A DNA stretch of 64,000 nucleotides from Alterileibacterium massiliense (lineage in GTDB: Bacteria; Bacillota; Clostridia; Peptostreptococcales; Anaerovoracaceae), in the NCBI RefSeq assembly GCF_900104645.1, contig NZ_FNWE01000002.1:573289-637288 (forward strand), given 5' to 3'. A program made the position numbers and the translations under genes. Below are positions 36,559-46,062 of this stretch, one piece after another. The first letter of the stretch is position 1. Every line of letters begins with the position of its first letter. The notes beneath the pieces are model-generated. The model was not told the DNA's origin. It searched no databases and saw only the letters and a list, made by a program, of their open reading frames with translations.

Positions 36559-38262
36559 ATGGAAAATCTTAGGGATTTAATAACTGATTCGGTGGAAAAG
36601 CACGGAGCGAAAGATGCTTTCATAGTAAAGAATAAAAAAGGAGAGCATATACATATATCATATATAAGATTTTATGAGGAGATAAGGTGCTTAGTTGAGG
36701 TATTTGCTTCAAGAGGCTATCTAGGCAAGAGGGTAGCGATAATAGGCAAAAATAGCTACGAGTGGTTTTTGGCTAATATGGCTATTCAGCTTATGGGTGG
36801 AGTAACGATTCCATTAGACAAGGAATTAAAAATCTTAGAGCTTGAAGAATGTCTTGAAAGAAGCAAGGCCGATATTATTTTCTGCGACGAAAAAACTGAG
36901 CCAATGATAAGGAAGATTGGGGCAGGTGACAGAGTTAAATTTCAGTCAATTTTCAACCTATATACTGGAGAAAAAGAAGACATCAGAGATCTCGTTAACG
37001 AGGGTAAAAATCTCATCGACCACGGAGCAAATGAGTTTGAAAAGGTGGAAATATCTGAAAGAGCAACATCATTTCTGATTTTTACATCGGGAACGACCTC
37101 TAATTCAAAGGTAGTAATGCTAAGCCAGAGAAATATTTATAAAGATGTTGAAAACACCTTACTCATCGCTGATATAAGCCATAAAGATGTGAATTTTTCT
37201 CTTCTCCCTTACCATCATATGCTAGGTTCAATTGCGACATATTTAACGCTTGCTACGGGTGGCACAACTGTTTTCTGCGATGGACTTAAATATCTTCAGA
37301 AAAATATGAAGGAATATAAGGTCACAAATTTCCTCGCAGTTCCACTTATCTTGGAAGCGATGTATAAGAAGGTCATGAAAACCGTTGAGAGCAATGGAAT
37401 GGCAGGAAAATTAAATGCGATAAGAGGAATTACAAGAGGTCTTAACTTAGCAGGAATTAGACCTAATAGGAAGATATTTAAGGGAATTTTGGAGGCGTTC
37501 GGTGGAGAGCTTAGATTTTTATTTGTTGGAGGAGCACCTTGCAATCCTGAAGTAATCAAAGGATTCCAAGATTTTGGTATTCAGGTAATTCAGGGTTATG
37601 GCTTAACAGAAACATCGCCAATCATAGCAGGAGAAAGACCTAAGCAAAGGAAAATCGGTTCTGTGGGATTTCCTCTCAGAGATAATGAAATTGTTATTGA
37701 AAATCCTAACGAAGATGGAATAGGAGAGATTGTTGTCAGAGGTCCTAATGTCATGCAAGGCTATTATGAAAATGATTCTGCAACGAAGGCTGTATTAAAT
37801 GACGGCTGGTTACGCACGGGAGATCTAGGATATTTTGACAAGGATGGCTTCCTATTTATCACGGGAAGAACTAAGAGCGTAATCGTTCTAAAGAATGGAA
37901 AGAATGTATTTCCTGAAGAAATGGAAGTCAAGATAAATGACCTGCCATATTGTAAAAATAATATTATTGTTGGACTTCCAAACGACGGTGATAAGCTAGA
38001 CCTAGTTGTAAGCTTAAAAATTGAATATGATGGAGAATTTTTCAAAGGAAAAAGTGAGCCTGAGATTAGAGAGATTATAAAGGCTGATATTGAAAAAATA
38101 AATGATACAATGCCTTCTTATAAAAGAATAAAGAGGATTTTTATCACCGATAAGCCTATGGTAATGACAACGACTTCCAAGGTAAAAAGACATATCGAAA
38201 TAGAGAAGATGCTCGAAGAAGAAGCATCGAGAAATAGCGAAAAAAATTTGCAAGATAAATAA
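36559..38262 (+). CDS. AMP-forming acyl-CoA synthetase / ligase
   Basis: This 567-residue enzyme of the adenylate-forming superfamily has P-loop motif FLIFTSGTTSNSKVVMLSQRN (near 170-190), adenine motif QGYGLTETSP (near 350), core motif WLRTGDLGYFDKDGFLFITGR (near 417-437) and hinge lysine region GKNVFPEE. The sequence resembles long-chain fatty-acid CoA ligases, but the acyl substrate cannot be fixed. The start is ATG 36559 with AAGGAG 7 nt upstream; the preceding TTG is not needed. It is monocistronic, with a 275-bp AT-rich leader and no recognised operator. Confidence 0.88.
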   Translation: MENLRDLITDSVEKHGAKDAFIVKNKKGEHIHISYIRFYEEIRCLVEVFASRGYLGKRVAIIGKNSYEWFLANMAIQLMGGVTIPLDKELKILELEECLERSKADIIFCDEKTEPMIRKIGAGDRVKFQSIFNLYTGEKEDIRDLVNEGKNLIDHGANEFEKVEISERATSFLIFTSGTTSNSKVVMLSQRNIYKDVENTLLIADISHKDVNFSLLPYHHMLGSIATYLTLATGGTTVFCDGLKYLQKNMKEYKVTNFLAVPLILEAMYKKVMKTVESNGMAGKLNAIRGITRGLNLAGIRPNRKIFKGILEAFGGELRFLFVGGAPCNPEVIKGFQDFGIQVIQGYGLTETSPIIAGERPKQRKIGSVGFPLRDNEIVIENPNEDGIGEIVVRGPNVMQGYYENDSATKAVLNDGWLRTGDLGYFDKDGFLFITGRTKSVIVLKNGKNVFPEEMEVKINDLPYCKNNIIVGLPNDGDKLDLVVSLKIEYDGEFFKGKSEPEIREIIKADIEKINDTMPSYKRIKRIFITDKPMVMTTTSKVKRHIEIEKMLEEEASRNSEKNLQDK

Positions 38263-38318
38263 TATCAAGCAAATATATAAAAAGAAAATAATATAAACAA
38301 TTTAATTATTGCTACATA

Positions 38319-39308
38319 TCATATAAGCAGTTCAGCTATCTGGACTGCATTTGTTGCGGCACCTTTTCTAACCTGATCTCCGCAGCACCAGAGGTTTATT
38401 CCTCTAGGGTTTACAAGGTCTTTTCGTAATCTGCCTACATAGACGAGGTCTTGACCGCTTGTTTCAATAGGTGTAGGGAAATTATCTTCAGGATATAATT
38501 TACAGCCTTTAGCATCAGAAATTGCCTTTTTTGCCGATTCGAGGTCTATCTCATCTGAAAGAATTACTGAGGCTGAAATTGAATGAGATCTTTCGACAGG
38601 AACGCGAACGCAGGTACAAGAAACATTCAGCTCCGGCAGGTGGAGAATTTTACGCCCCTCATTTTGAAGTTTCATCTCCTCAGAAGAATATAAATTATCA
38701 CCAAAATTTCCAATTTGCGGAATTAGATTATAGGCAATCTGCCTTGAAAATATCCTTGGTTCAAAATCTCTATTATTTATTATATCCTCTGTCTGCTTGT
38801 ACATTTCAACTGGGCCACTTGCACCTGCACCGCTTGTAGCTTGGTAAGTTGAAGCATAAATTCCTTCAATTTTTGACAATTTAGATAGACCATTGATGGC
38901 AACCAATGTTATTATTGTAGAACAATTTGGATTTGAAATAATGCCTTTGTTATTTTTAATATCATCAGGATTTATTTCAGGCACTATTAGAGGAACATCG
39001 TCATCAAGCCTGAAAGCACTTGAGTTATCTATGAAAATTGCACCTGACGATTTAATATCATCCGCAAATTTCTCAGCTATATTATTTTCTGATGCACCTA
39101 GAACAATGTCTGAACCCTTGAAAGACTCTTTAGAGGCTTCTTCGACAGTTAGCTTGCCAAAAGGCGTGTCAAGAACTTTTCCGGCACTTCTTGCACTTGC
39201 AAGCAGTTTAAGATTTTGAATAGGAAAATTTCTTTCATATAAGACCTTAATCATCTCCTGACCAACAGCACCTGTTGCACCCAGAATAGCAATATTTATC
39301 TTGTTCAT
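38319..39308 (-). CDS. asd: Aspartate-semialdehyde dehydrogenase
   Basis: It reduces aspartyl phosphate to aspartate semialdehyde, the branch point for lysine, methionine and threonine. NADP-binding GATGAVGQEM is at residues 10-19, catalytic cysteine in SNPNCSTI (near 130), and QATSGAGASGP and RVPVERSHS blocks are in place. 329 residues, normal. It starts at ATG 39308 after GGAGGTAAAGAGGT. It lies downstream of lysC and hom on the same strand, completing the upper part of the threonine route, though the 117-bp gap suggests it may have its own promoter. Confidence 0.97.
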   Translation of the reverse strand: MNKINIAILGATGAVGQEMIKVLYERNFPIQNLKLLASARSAGKVLDTPFGKLTVEEASKESFKGSDIVLGASENNIAEKFADDIKSSGAIFIDNSSAFRLDDDVPLIVPEINPDDIKNNKGIISNPNCSTIITLVAINGLSKLSKIEGIYASTYQATSGAGASGPVEMYKQTEDIINNRDFEPRIFSRQIAYNLIPQIGNFGDNLYSSEEMKLQNEGRKILHLPELNVSCTCVRVPVERSHSISASVILSDEIDLESAKKAISDAKGCKLYPEDNFPTPIETSGQDLVYVGRLRKDLVNPRGINLWCCGDQVRKGAATNAVQIAELLI

Positions 39309-39343
39309 TTTTACCTCTTTACCTCCGAATTATCTAACGAACA

Positions 39344-39379
39344 TTTAGAACATTTAGAAAATTTAGAAAATTTAGAAAA
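39344..39379. repeat. Four copies of a 9-bp unit between lysC and asd
   Basis: TTTAGAACA once, then TTTAGAAAA three times, exact 9-bp period, about 47 nt downstream of the lysC stop on its strand. Confidence 0.75.
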
Positions 39380-39425
39380 TCATATAATTTAAAATCTCAA
39401 AGAGCTAATCAATAATTATTAATCA

Positions 39426-40751
39426 TTAATTATTTATTGCAAAGCTGTCATATAGGATTCTTATCGCTTCTTCAAAATCTTCAGTCGCAACGCCTATCAT
39501 AATATTGATTTCATCTGAACCTTGCTCAATTGTTCTAATATTTATTCCGCTTGAACCTAGGGCACCGAAGATTTTACCGGATATTCCTAGGTGATATGCC
39601 ATCTGTCTACCTATTATAGCAATCAGGCTTATTCCGTCTGTGACATCAATATTATCTGGTTTGCAGGCTTCTTCAATAGAAGATACAAGCTTAAATTTTT
39701 TATTTTCAAGTGATTCAGATGGAATTACAAATGAAAAGCTATCTATACTGCAAGGTATCTGTTCGACAGTAACCTCATATCTTCCGCAGACCTCAAGTGC
39801 TGTCATCAGCATTTTAACCCTGTCCATTCCATTTTTATATAGATTAATTATTGTATAATTTCTGCGTCCTGTTATGCCAGTGATAAACTTCTCTTTTTTA
39901 TCATCATTATCATCTTCAAAGACTTCCCTTATAAAGGTTCCGGACGCTTCTGGATTATTTGTATCCTTTATATTTAAGAGAATATTTTTTGCTCTTACAG
40001 GGAAAACCGTATCCTCATGGAGAACTGAAGCACCCATGTGAGATAACTCTCTAAGCTCTGAAAAAGTAACCTTTGGGATTGCCCTTGGATTTTCGACTAT
40101 AGATGGGTCTGCCATAAGTATTCCCGGAACATCTGTCCAGTTCTCATATACATCAGCATCAAGAGCAGCTGCTGCAATAGCCCCTGTAACATCTGAGCCA
40201 CCTCTAGAAAATACTTCAATGCTTCCATCTTTAGCCATTCCATAAAACCCGGGGATAACTATATGAGAGTCTACACTAAATCTCTCCTGAAGCTTTGAGA
40301 AAGACTCTTTGTAATCAACTGTTCCATCATAATTAAAAGTAATCCAGTCCTTTGCATCGACGAAATCATAGCCAAGATAATCTGCCATCAATTTTGCGTT
40401 GAGATATTCTCCCCTTGATACGAGATATTGAGAGGAAACGCCCTTGTCCATTTCTTTTCTTATATCAGCTAATTCACTTTCAATATCTATTTTGATATTG
40501 CATTCATTTTTTATCTGGATAAAACGCTCTTTTACCTTGTCAAATATTTCATCTGCCGAAACATCATATTTAATATGGGCCATGCAAAGGTAAAGTAGGT
40601 CTGTAATTTTGCTATCACCCGCATTTCTTCTACCGGGAGCAGATACGATAACGACACGCCTACCTGCGTCGGACTCGATAATCCTTTTAACTTTTTCAAA
40701 TTGCGTCCCATCGCTTAGAGATGAGCCTCCAAATTTAACAACTTTTAACAT
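39426..40751 (-). CDS. lysC: Aspartate kinase
   Basis: It phosphorylates aspartate as the first step towards threonine, lysine and methionine. The kinase domain starts VVKFGGSSLSDGTQF and has the substrate motif FSRGGSDVTGA (near 200) and the block GILMADPSIV. Two ACT domains (about 300-441, including ALGSSGINIRTIEQGSDEINIMIGV) give amino-acid feedback control. Length 441 fits the monofunctional class. It begins 16 nt after hom with AAAGGAG inside the end of hom, so it is co-transcribed and probably inhibited by threonine, which is inferred from context. Confidence 0.95.
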   Translation of the reverse strand: MLKVVKFGGSSLSDGTQFEKVKRIIESDAGRRVVIVSAPGRRNAGDSKITDLLYLCMAHIKYDVSADEIFDKVKERFIQIKNECNIKIDIESELADIRKEMDKGVSSQYLVSRGEYLNAKLMADYLGYDFVDAKDWITFNYDGTVDYKESFSKLQERFSVDSHIVIPGFYGMAKDGSIEVFSRGGSDVTGAIAAAALDADVYENWTDVPGILMADPSIVENPRAIPKVTFSELRELSHMGASVLHEDTVFPVRAKNILLNIKDTNNPEASGTFIREVFEDDNDDKKEKFITGITGRRNYTIINLYKNGMDRVKMLMTALEVCGRYEVTVEQIPCSIDSFSFVIPSESLENKKFKLVSSIEEACKPDNIDVTDGISLIAIIGRQMAYHLGISGKIFGALGSSGINIRTIEQGSDEINIMIGVATEDFEEAIRILYDSFAINN

Positions 40752-40767
40752 ATCTTACAATGCTCCT

Positions 40768-41868
40768 TTATTCGCTTATAGAAGCCATGAAAACACTGCT
40801 TTCTTTTTCTAGGGCTACTTGATATAGCTTGTGTGCAGCTGCAACTGTCATAGGCTCTGTTACGGAAGAACCCTTATCACTTCTGAAATAATAAGATCTC
40901 TTAACCATGTCATTATCGATTACAGCTTCTGAAAGCACTCCAGTTCTCAGAACTTCTCCTCCTGCTGCAATATCTAGAGCGTCCTGAATTACAGAAGTTC
41001 CCGTCGGCATCTTTCCTGCACCCTCACCATAAAAACTTTGAATACCTAGATTCTTTCCGTGCAAGGTGATGAGATTGTTATTTTTGTGAACATTAGCTTC
41101 TATTCTATCTTTAGGAATCAGGGTAGGCTCAACAAAGGCGAAGAATTTATCATCTATTTTACCCGCACGCATCATGAGCTTGCATACGCAGCCACTTTCT
41201 TCAAACATTTTAATATCAGAAGATGTAATATTTCTTATGCCGGCAACTGGGATCTTTGACTCTTTAAACAGTTTCCCAAAAGCCAGATTTGCTGATATTG
41301 AGCATTTGTGGAGCGTATCGTAGCCGTCAATATCGGAAGATGGATCAGCTTCTGCATATCCTGCCTGCTTAGCGTCAGAGAGTGCTTCGTCAAACTCAGC
41401 TCCTTCTTCCGTCATTCTGTCAATTATATAATTAGAAGTACCATTTATAATTCCGGAGATTTCGATTATCTCATCACATCTCTTCGTCCTAAGCAGGTTA
41501 AATAACCACGGGATTCCTCCGCCTGCAGCAGCCGTATATCTAAGCAAAACACCATTTGTATCAGCACAGTGCGTGAGCTCACGGTAGTAGGTGCTGATAA
41601 GCTCTTTATTAGGAGTTACGATGTGCTTTCCTTTCTGCAGAGCTTCCATTACATATTCATATGCAGGATGAAGACCGCCCATACATTCGCATACGATGTC
41701 GATGTCAGGATCGTTTATGATTTCTTTATAATTCGTAGTTGTTATCTTTTCAAATCCAGGTTTTGGATTGCGAATCAGAGCTTTTTTTACATTTAATGAT
41801 TCGGTATTATTTGCGGCTTCAAAAGCACCCATTCCTACTGTGCCAAGCCCAAGAATTGCAATATTCAT
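40768..41868 (-). CDS. hom: Homoserine dehydrogenase (short form, no ACT domain)
   Basis: It reduces aspartate semialdehyde to homoserine. NAD(P)-binding GLGTVGMGAFEAA is near the N terminus and the catalytic region includes GIINGTSNYIIDRM and AGYAEADPSSDIDGYD with the conserved acidic and lysine residues (DAKQAGYAE). At 366 residues it lacks the C-terminal ACT domain of the usual 400-430 residue enzyme; a separate ACT protein is encoded at 44419. The start is ATG 41868, set by GGGAGGAATAG; an upstream TTG at 41886 is rejected because the ribosome site would lie inside the gene. It is divergent from thrC. Confidence 0.93.
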   Translation of the reverse strand: MNIAILGLGTVGMGAFEAANNTESLNVKKALIRNPKPGFEKITTTNYKEIINDPDIDIVCECMGGLHPAYEYVMEALQKGKHIVTPNKELISTYYRELTHCADTNGVLLRYTAAAGGGIPWLFNLLRTKRCDEIIEISGIINGTSNYIIDRMTEEGAEFDEALSDAKQAGYAEADPSSDIDGYDTLHKCSISANLAFGKLFKESKIPVAGIRNITSSDIKMFEESGCVCKLMMRAGKIDDKFFAFVEPTLIPKDRIEANVHKNNNLITLHGKNLGIQSFYGEGAGKMPTGTSVIQDALDIAAGGEVLRTGVLSEAVIDNDMVKRSYYFRSDKGSSVTEPMTVAAAHKLYQVALEKESSVFMASISE

Positions 41869-41994
41869 TTTGTCTATTCCTCCCAAGGAAATGTCCTTCT
41901 AAGCATTTGTCCGCATAGCAAAGACACTTGTTTTTATAATATGAATAATGTATCATAACGAAAACTGGTTTTCAATTATAAAGAGGTAAATAAG

Positions 41995-43536
41995 GTGAGA
42001 TATTTAAGCACAAGAGATGAAAAAATTAGTGTATCTCCGTCGGAAGCGATCATTATGGGATTGGCACCTGATGGAGGTCTTTTTGTTCCTGACGACTTAG
42101 ATGAAATCAGGGTAGATTATAAGAAGATGATAAAAAAGTCATATAAGGGTATGGCTAGGGAAATTTTTGCAAAATTTTTTCCTGACCTCATCATAGAAAT
42201 TCCTGATATCGTAAATAAGAGTTATGACAATAAATTTATTTCTAAAGAAATTACACCTTTAAAGGGAAATGATGATATTTTCTTTCTTGAAGTCTTTCAT
42301 GGCCCTACCTGTGCTTTTAAAGATGTAGCTCTATCTGCCTTGCCAAATTTAATGAAATCTGCTGCAAAGAAAATAGGTTTTAAGGACAAGATTCTCATTT
42401 TAACAGCAACAAGTGGTGATACGGGAAGTGCCGCGATGAAAGGTTTTTCAGATGTATCAGGAACGGGAGTAATTGTTTTTTACCCGAGAGAGGGAATATC
42501 TGACATTCAAAAACTTCAGATGATTACGCAGGAGGCAGGTAATGTCAGAGCTTGTGCTATAAGGGATAATTTTGATGCTGCCCAAAGAGGGGTAAAGAAG
42601 ATTCTTTCTGAAGAGAAGAATATTGCTTGCGGAATTTCCCTATCGAGTGCAAATTCAATTAACATAGGAAGGCTGGTTCCACAGATTGTCTATTATTTTT
42701 CAGCATATAAACAGCTAGTCGAAATGGGGAAGATTAAGATAGGTACTAAGATTTCTTTTACAGTACCGACGGGAAATTTTGGAAATATAATGGCAGGCTG
42801 GTTTGCAAGAGAAATGGGACTTCCGATTGGGAGGCTAATATGTGCATCTAACAAAAATAATGTGCTTACCGATTTTCTTTTGAGCGGACTTTATGATAGA
42901 AAAAGAGAGTTCTATAAGACATCGTCACCGTCAATGGACATACTCGTATCCAGCAACCTTGAGAGACTTCTCTATTTCACCGCTGGTTCTCAAAAGACAT
43001 CAGAATATATGAGGGAGCTTGAAACCAAGGGCGAGTATAGAATTAACATGGAAGAACTTGAAAAGATTAAGCAGATTTTTTATGGCTGCTATGCGGAAGA
43101 TGATGAGGCAAGATATGCGATAAGAGACTCATTTTATTCAAATAATTATCTACTTGATACCCATACGGCGGTTGCTTACGCAGGATATAAGAAGATGCTA
43201 GATGAGGCTAAAGAGCCAAGGATACCAAATGTCATTCTTGCGACTGCATCACCATTTAAATTTCCAAAGGCAGTCCTTACAGCCATTTATGACAAAAAAG
43301 AAGGTAGCTTTAATGGCGAAGAAGGAGCATTTACTCCTTATAATAAAAAAGAAAATAAACTTACCGATGAGGACTGCGTTAAATATCTTAGCAGATTAAC
43401 AATGATTGAACCGCCTTCACAGCTATCCGGTGTTTTCACAAAAAAGATTAAAAATGATGATCTTATAGATAAAAATGAAATGAAAGATTATATAAGAAAA
43501 AAACTCCAAGATGTTATGGGAGATGAATATGAGTGA
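41995..43536 (+). CDS. thrC: Threonine synthase
   Basis: It is the PLP enzyme converting O-phosphohomoserine to threonine. The N terminus MRYLSTRDEKISVSPSEAI and the PLP lysine in FHGPTCAFKDVALSAL (near 107-122), TATSGDTGSAAMKGF and SFTVPTGNFGNIMAGW match the long (class I) bacterial type at 513 residues. The start is GTG 41995 with GAGGT 7 nt upstream. It is divergent from hom across 126 bp and overlaps thrB by 8 nt. Confidence 0.96.
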   Translation: MRYLSTRDEKISVSPSEAIIMGLAPDGGLFVPDDLDEIRVDYKKMIKKSYKGMAREIFAKFFPDLIIEIPDIVNKSYDNKFISKEITPLKGNDDIFFLEVFHGPTCAFKDVALSALPNLMKSAAKKIGFKDKILILTATSGDTGSAAMKGFSDVSGTGVIVFYPREGISDIQKLQMITQEAGNVRACAIRDNFDAAQRGVKKILSEEKNIACGISLSSANSINIGRLVPQIVYYFSAYKQLVEMGKIKIGTKISFTVPTGNFGNIMAGWFAREMGLPIGRLICASNKNNVLTDFLLSGLYDRKREFYKTSSPSMDILVSSNLERLLYFTAGSQKTSEYMRELETKGEYRINMEELEKIKQIFYGCYAEDDEARYAIRDSFYSNNYLLDTHTAVAYAGYKKMLDEAKEPRIPNVILATASPFKFPKAVLTAIYDKKEGSFNGEEGAFTPYNKKENKLTDEDCVKYLSRLTMIEPPSQLSGVFTKKIKNDDLIDKNEMKDYIRKKLQDVMGDEYE

Positions 43537-44413
43537 AAAGATTATTATAAAGGCACCTGCAACATCAGCGAATGTAGGACCGGGCTTTGATGTATTCGCT
43601 TTTGCCTTGGATATGTATAATGAAATTATCTTTGAAAAAATTGATAGTGGACTTGAGATTGAGGGATGCCCTGATGAGTTCAGGAATGAAAAAAACCTAG
43701 TATTTAGGGCGTATAAGGCTGTATTTGATGTAATTGGAAAAGAGGTAGGTGGGCTAAGATTCACAGAAAAAAGCAAGATTCCATTTTGCAGGGGACTTGG
43801 CTCATCAGCTGCGATGATTGCGGGAGGGGCTATAGGAGCTAATGAAATGTTAAACTCTCCTTTAAGTAAGAAGGAATTGCTTGAAATATGCCTAAAGATA
43901 GAGCCACATCCGGACAATTTAGCCGCTTCAATTTATGGCGGTTTTACATCAGCTGTAACGGCAGGGGAAGAACATATAGTTAAAAATACAAAGGTTAATG
44001 ACAATTTAAATTTTTATGCGGTAATAACGGAGCAAAAAGTTGAAACAGAAAAGTCAAGGCTTGTTCTATCTGATATGATTGCATTAAAAGATGCTGTATT
44101 TAACATTTCGAGAGCTTCAATGCTTCAAGATGCTTTTGAATCTGGAGATAAAGAGCTTTTATCCAAGCTATTACATGACAAAATCCATGAGCCATATAGG
44201 AAGGATTTGATAGATGATTATGACGAAGTTAGAGCTATAGCTTTGTCCGAGGGTGCATATGCTTTTTATATCAGTGGCTCTGGCTCGACCTGCATTGCGA
44301 TGAGCGATGAGGAAAAATTTATAGAAAAAATAAATAGAAGATTAGAAAAATCTAAAATTAAAAGAGAAATAGTAAAACTTAAGGCTTCAAATGAGGGAGC
44401 AAAGAGGGTTTAA
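43529..44413 (+). CDS. thrB: Homoserine kinase
   Basis: This GHMP-family kinase makes O-phosphohomoserine for ThrC. The opening IIIKAPATSANVGPGFDVFA and the ATP loop PFCRGLGSSAAMIAGG (near 84-99) are diagnostic, and the C-terminal GAYAFYISGSGSTCIAM is the third GHMP motif. 294 residues. Of three in-frame ATGs, 43529 is chosen: GGAG lies 8 nt upstream and it gives the usual thrC-thrB stop-start overlap of 8 nt. The ACT-HTH gene follows after 5 nt. Confidence 0.95.
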   Translation: MSEKIIIKAPATSANVGPGFDVFAFALDMYNEIIFEKIDSGLEIEGCPDEFRNEKNLVFRAYKAVFDVIGKEVGGLRFTEKSKIPFCRGLGSSAAMIAGGAIGANEMLNSPLSKKELLEICLKIEPHPDNLAASIYGGFTSAVTAGEEHIVKNTKVNDNLNFYAVITEQKVETEKSRLVLSDMIALKDAVFNISRASMLQDAFESGDKELLSKLLHDKIHEPYRKDLIDDYDEVRAIALSEGAYAFYISGSGSTCIAMSDEEKFIEKINRRLEKSKIKREIVKLKASNEGAKRV

Positions 44414-44418
44414 GATTT

Positions 44419-44856
44419 ATGGAAAGCAAATTTGTACTTGTGGATAGGTCGCTACTCCCAGATTATTATGAAAAAGTCATGGAAGCAAAACGCCTAATTG
44501 AAAAGGGAGAAGCAAGAAATGTTGGCGAGGCGAGCTCAAGGGTAGGTATTTCACGAAGCACATATTATAAGTATAAGGACAGCATAATGACTGTCGCTGA
44601 GGCAAATATAAGCAGGCGTGCAAATATTTCCATGATGCTCGACCATAGGTCGGGTATTCTAGCAGAGATTCTGAATTTTTTTAAAGAATGTAATTGCAGT
44701 ATTTGGACTATTAACCAAAGTACACCAATCGATAATGTCGCAAATGTAGTCTTGACGATTGAGCTGATTGATTCCATTATGAGCATTGACGATATTATAG
44801 AAAAACTCAGTCAAAAAGATGGCGTATTTAAGGTTAGGCTAATGGGCGTTGAATAA
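44419..44856 (+). CDS. ACT-domain protein with N-terminal HTH (UPF0735/PheB family)
   Basis: This 145-residue protein joins a helix-turn-helix-like segment (NVGEASSRVGISRSTYYKYKD, about residues 37-57, written here in parts: VGEASSRVGIS and RSTYYKYKD) to a C-terminal ACT domain (about 70-145, MLDHRSGILAEILNFF). The family is known as PheB/UPF0735, and members sit near amino-acid biosynthesis genes. Here it ends the thrC-thrB operon, so it probably senses threonine and regulates this locus; that is inference. It also might supply the ACT function missing from the short homoserine dehydrogenase. It starts 5 nt after thrB. Confidence 0.85.
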   Translation: MESKFVLVDRSLLPDYYEKVMEAKRLIEKGEARNVGEASSRVGISRSTYYKYKDSIMTVAEANISRRANISMMLDHRSGILAEILNFFKECNCSIWTINQSTPIDNVANVVLTIELIDSIMSIDDIIEKLSQKDGVFKVRLMGVE

Positions 44857-44992
44857 GTTGTGATATTTTTATGTCCTAATATGAAGAATTTCTCATAATT
44901 TTTCACAATTAAAAACACCTAAGCAAAAATAAATAGTGTACAATTTAAATATAAGTTGATTACAAAGAAAAGATTACAAAGGAGAATGTGAT

Positions 44993-45532
44993 ATGGCTAA
45001 CAAATATAAAGGTACAAAGACAGAGAAAAATCTAATGGAAGCTTTTGCAGGTGAGTCACAGGCAAGAAATAAATATACATATTTTGCTTCAACAGCTAAG
45101 AAAGAGGGATACGAGCAGATTTCGGCAATCTTTCTAGAGACAGCAAATAATGAGAAAGAGCACGCAAAGCTATGGTTTAAGGAGCTTGGAATGCTCGGAG
45201 ATACAGCTGAGAACCTAGGCTCTGCTGCAGATGGCGAAAACTATGAGTGGACTGATATGTACTCACGCATGGCAGATGAGGCTGATGAGGAGGGTTTCCC
45301 TGAATTAGCTCGCAAATTTAGAAATGTAGCTGCAATTGAAAAGACACATGAGGAAAGATATAGAAAATTACTTCACAATGTTGAAGCCCAAGAGGTATTC
45401 AAGAAGAGCGAAGTTAAGGTATGGGAGTGCAGAAACTGCGGACATATCGTAGTAGGCAAGAAGGCACCTGAAGTTTGCCCAGTATGCGACCATCCACAGT
45501 CATTCTTTGAAGTACACAAGGAAAATTACTAA
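44993..45532 (+). CDS. rbr: Rubrerythrin
   Basis: This non-haem di-iron peroxidase protects anaerobes by reducing hydrogen peroxide to water. The ferritin-like four-helix domain carries the iron-binding glutamates in [24 protein letters not shown] and IEKTHEERY. The C-terminal rubredoxin domain has CRNCG and CPVCDH pairs (about 143-164). 179 residues, typical. AAAGGAG is the ribosome site. The superoxide reductase gene follows 111 nt later, after a 14-bp tandem repeat, so the two act in one detoxification line. Confidence 0.97.
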   Translation: MANKYKGTKTEKNLMEAFAGESQARNKYTYFASTAKKEGYEQISAIFLETANNEKEHAKLWFKELGMLGDTAENLGSAADGENYEWTDMYSRMADEADEEGFPELARKFRNVAAIEKTHEERYRKLLHNVEAQEVFKKSEVKVWECRNCGHIVVGKKAPEVCPVCDHPQSFFEVHKENY

Positions 45533-45541
45533 TTAAAAATT

Positions 45542-45597
45542 ACAAATTATAAAGCACAAATTATAGAGCAATAATTAAAAAGCGTTAATTATAGAAT
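45542..45597. repeat. Four copies of a 14-bp unit between rubrerythrin and desulfoferrodoxin genes
   Basis: ACAAATTATAAAGC, ACAAATTATAGAGC, AATAATTAAAAAGC, GTTAATTATAGAAT: exact 14-bp steps beginning 9 nt after the rubrerythrin stop. Confidence 0.7.
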
Positions 45598-45643
45598 AAA
45601 GTGTTAATTATTTAGATATTTAAAATTTATGGAGGTAGAGTTT

Positions 45644-46012
45644 ATGTTGATTTACAAATGTGAAGAATGTGGAAGCTTATTAAATTTCTTGACCGATGGG
45701 GATAAGGAAGTATGCAAGAGCTCTTTTAAGGAGCTAACTGCAAATACCGAAGATGCAGCAAAGGAAAAGCATGTTCCAGATGTCAAAGCAGATGGAAAGC
45801 ATATTGAAGTAACAGTAGGTTCTACTCTTCACCCAATGGAAGAAGAACATCATATAGAATTCATCATTTTGGAAACAAAGAAGGGCTATCAGTTTAAGAA
45901 ATTAAATCCTGGAGATAAGCCTTATGCTGAATTTGAAGTAAGTGCTGATGATGAAGCTGTTGCTGCTTATGAATATTGCAATCTTCATGGATTATGGAAA
46001 AAGGAAATCTAA
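45644..46012 (+). CDS. Desulfoferrodoxin-like superoxide reductase with incomplete Center I
   Basis: It reduces superoxide to hydrogen peroxide in anaerobes. The catalytic iron site is complete: E41-K42-H43, H63, H69, C112 and H115 (in KHVP, LHPM, EHHIE and CNLHGLW). The N-terminal desulforedoxin-like part keeps C6 and C9 (YKCEECG) and C24, but the fourth Cys of the usual CC pair is Lys25, so the structural Fe(Cys)4 centre looks broken. The start is ATG 45644, placed by GGAGGT at 45631-45636; the ATG at 45629 overlaps that site. 122 residues. Next to rubrerythrin. Confidence 0.85.
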   Translation: MLIYKCEECGSLLNFLTDGDKEVCKSSFKELTANTEDAAKEKHVPDVKADGKHIEVTVGSTLHPMEEEHHIEFIILETKKGYQFKKLNPGDKPYAEFEVSADDEAVAAYEYCNLHGLWKKEI

Positions 46013-46062
46013 TAAGACAGAGGGCTTAACAACAGAGCTTATAAGAGCATATTAGAATTTAG

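Noticed and set aside
41869-41994. Possible threonine T-box between hom and thrC
   Set aside because: The gap is too short for a T-box and the conserved T-box sequence is absent.
43423-43917. 164-codon open frame antisense to thrC/thrB
   Set aside because: Mirror of the conserved GHMP and ThrC coding sequence; no ribosome site or family resemblance.
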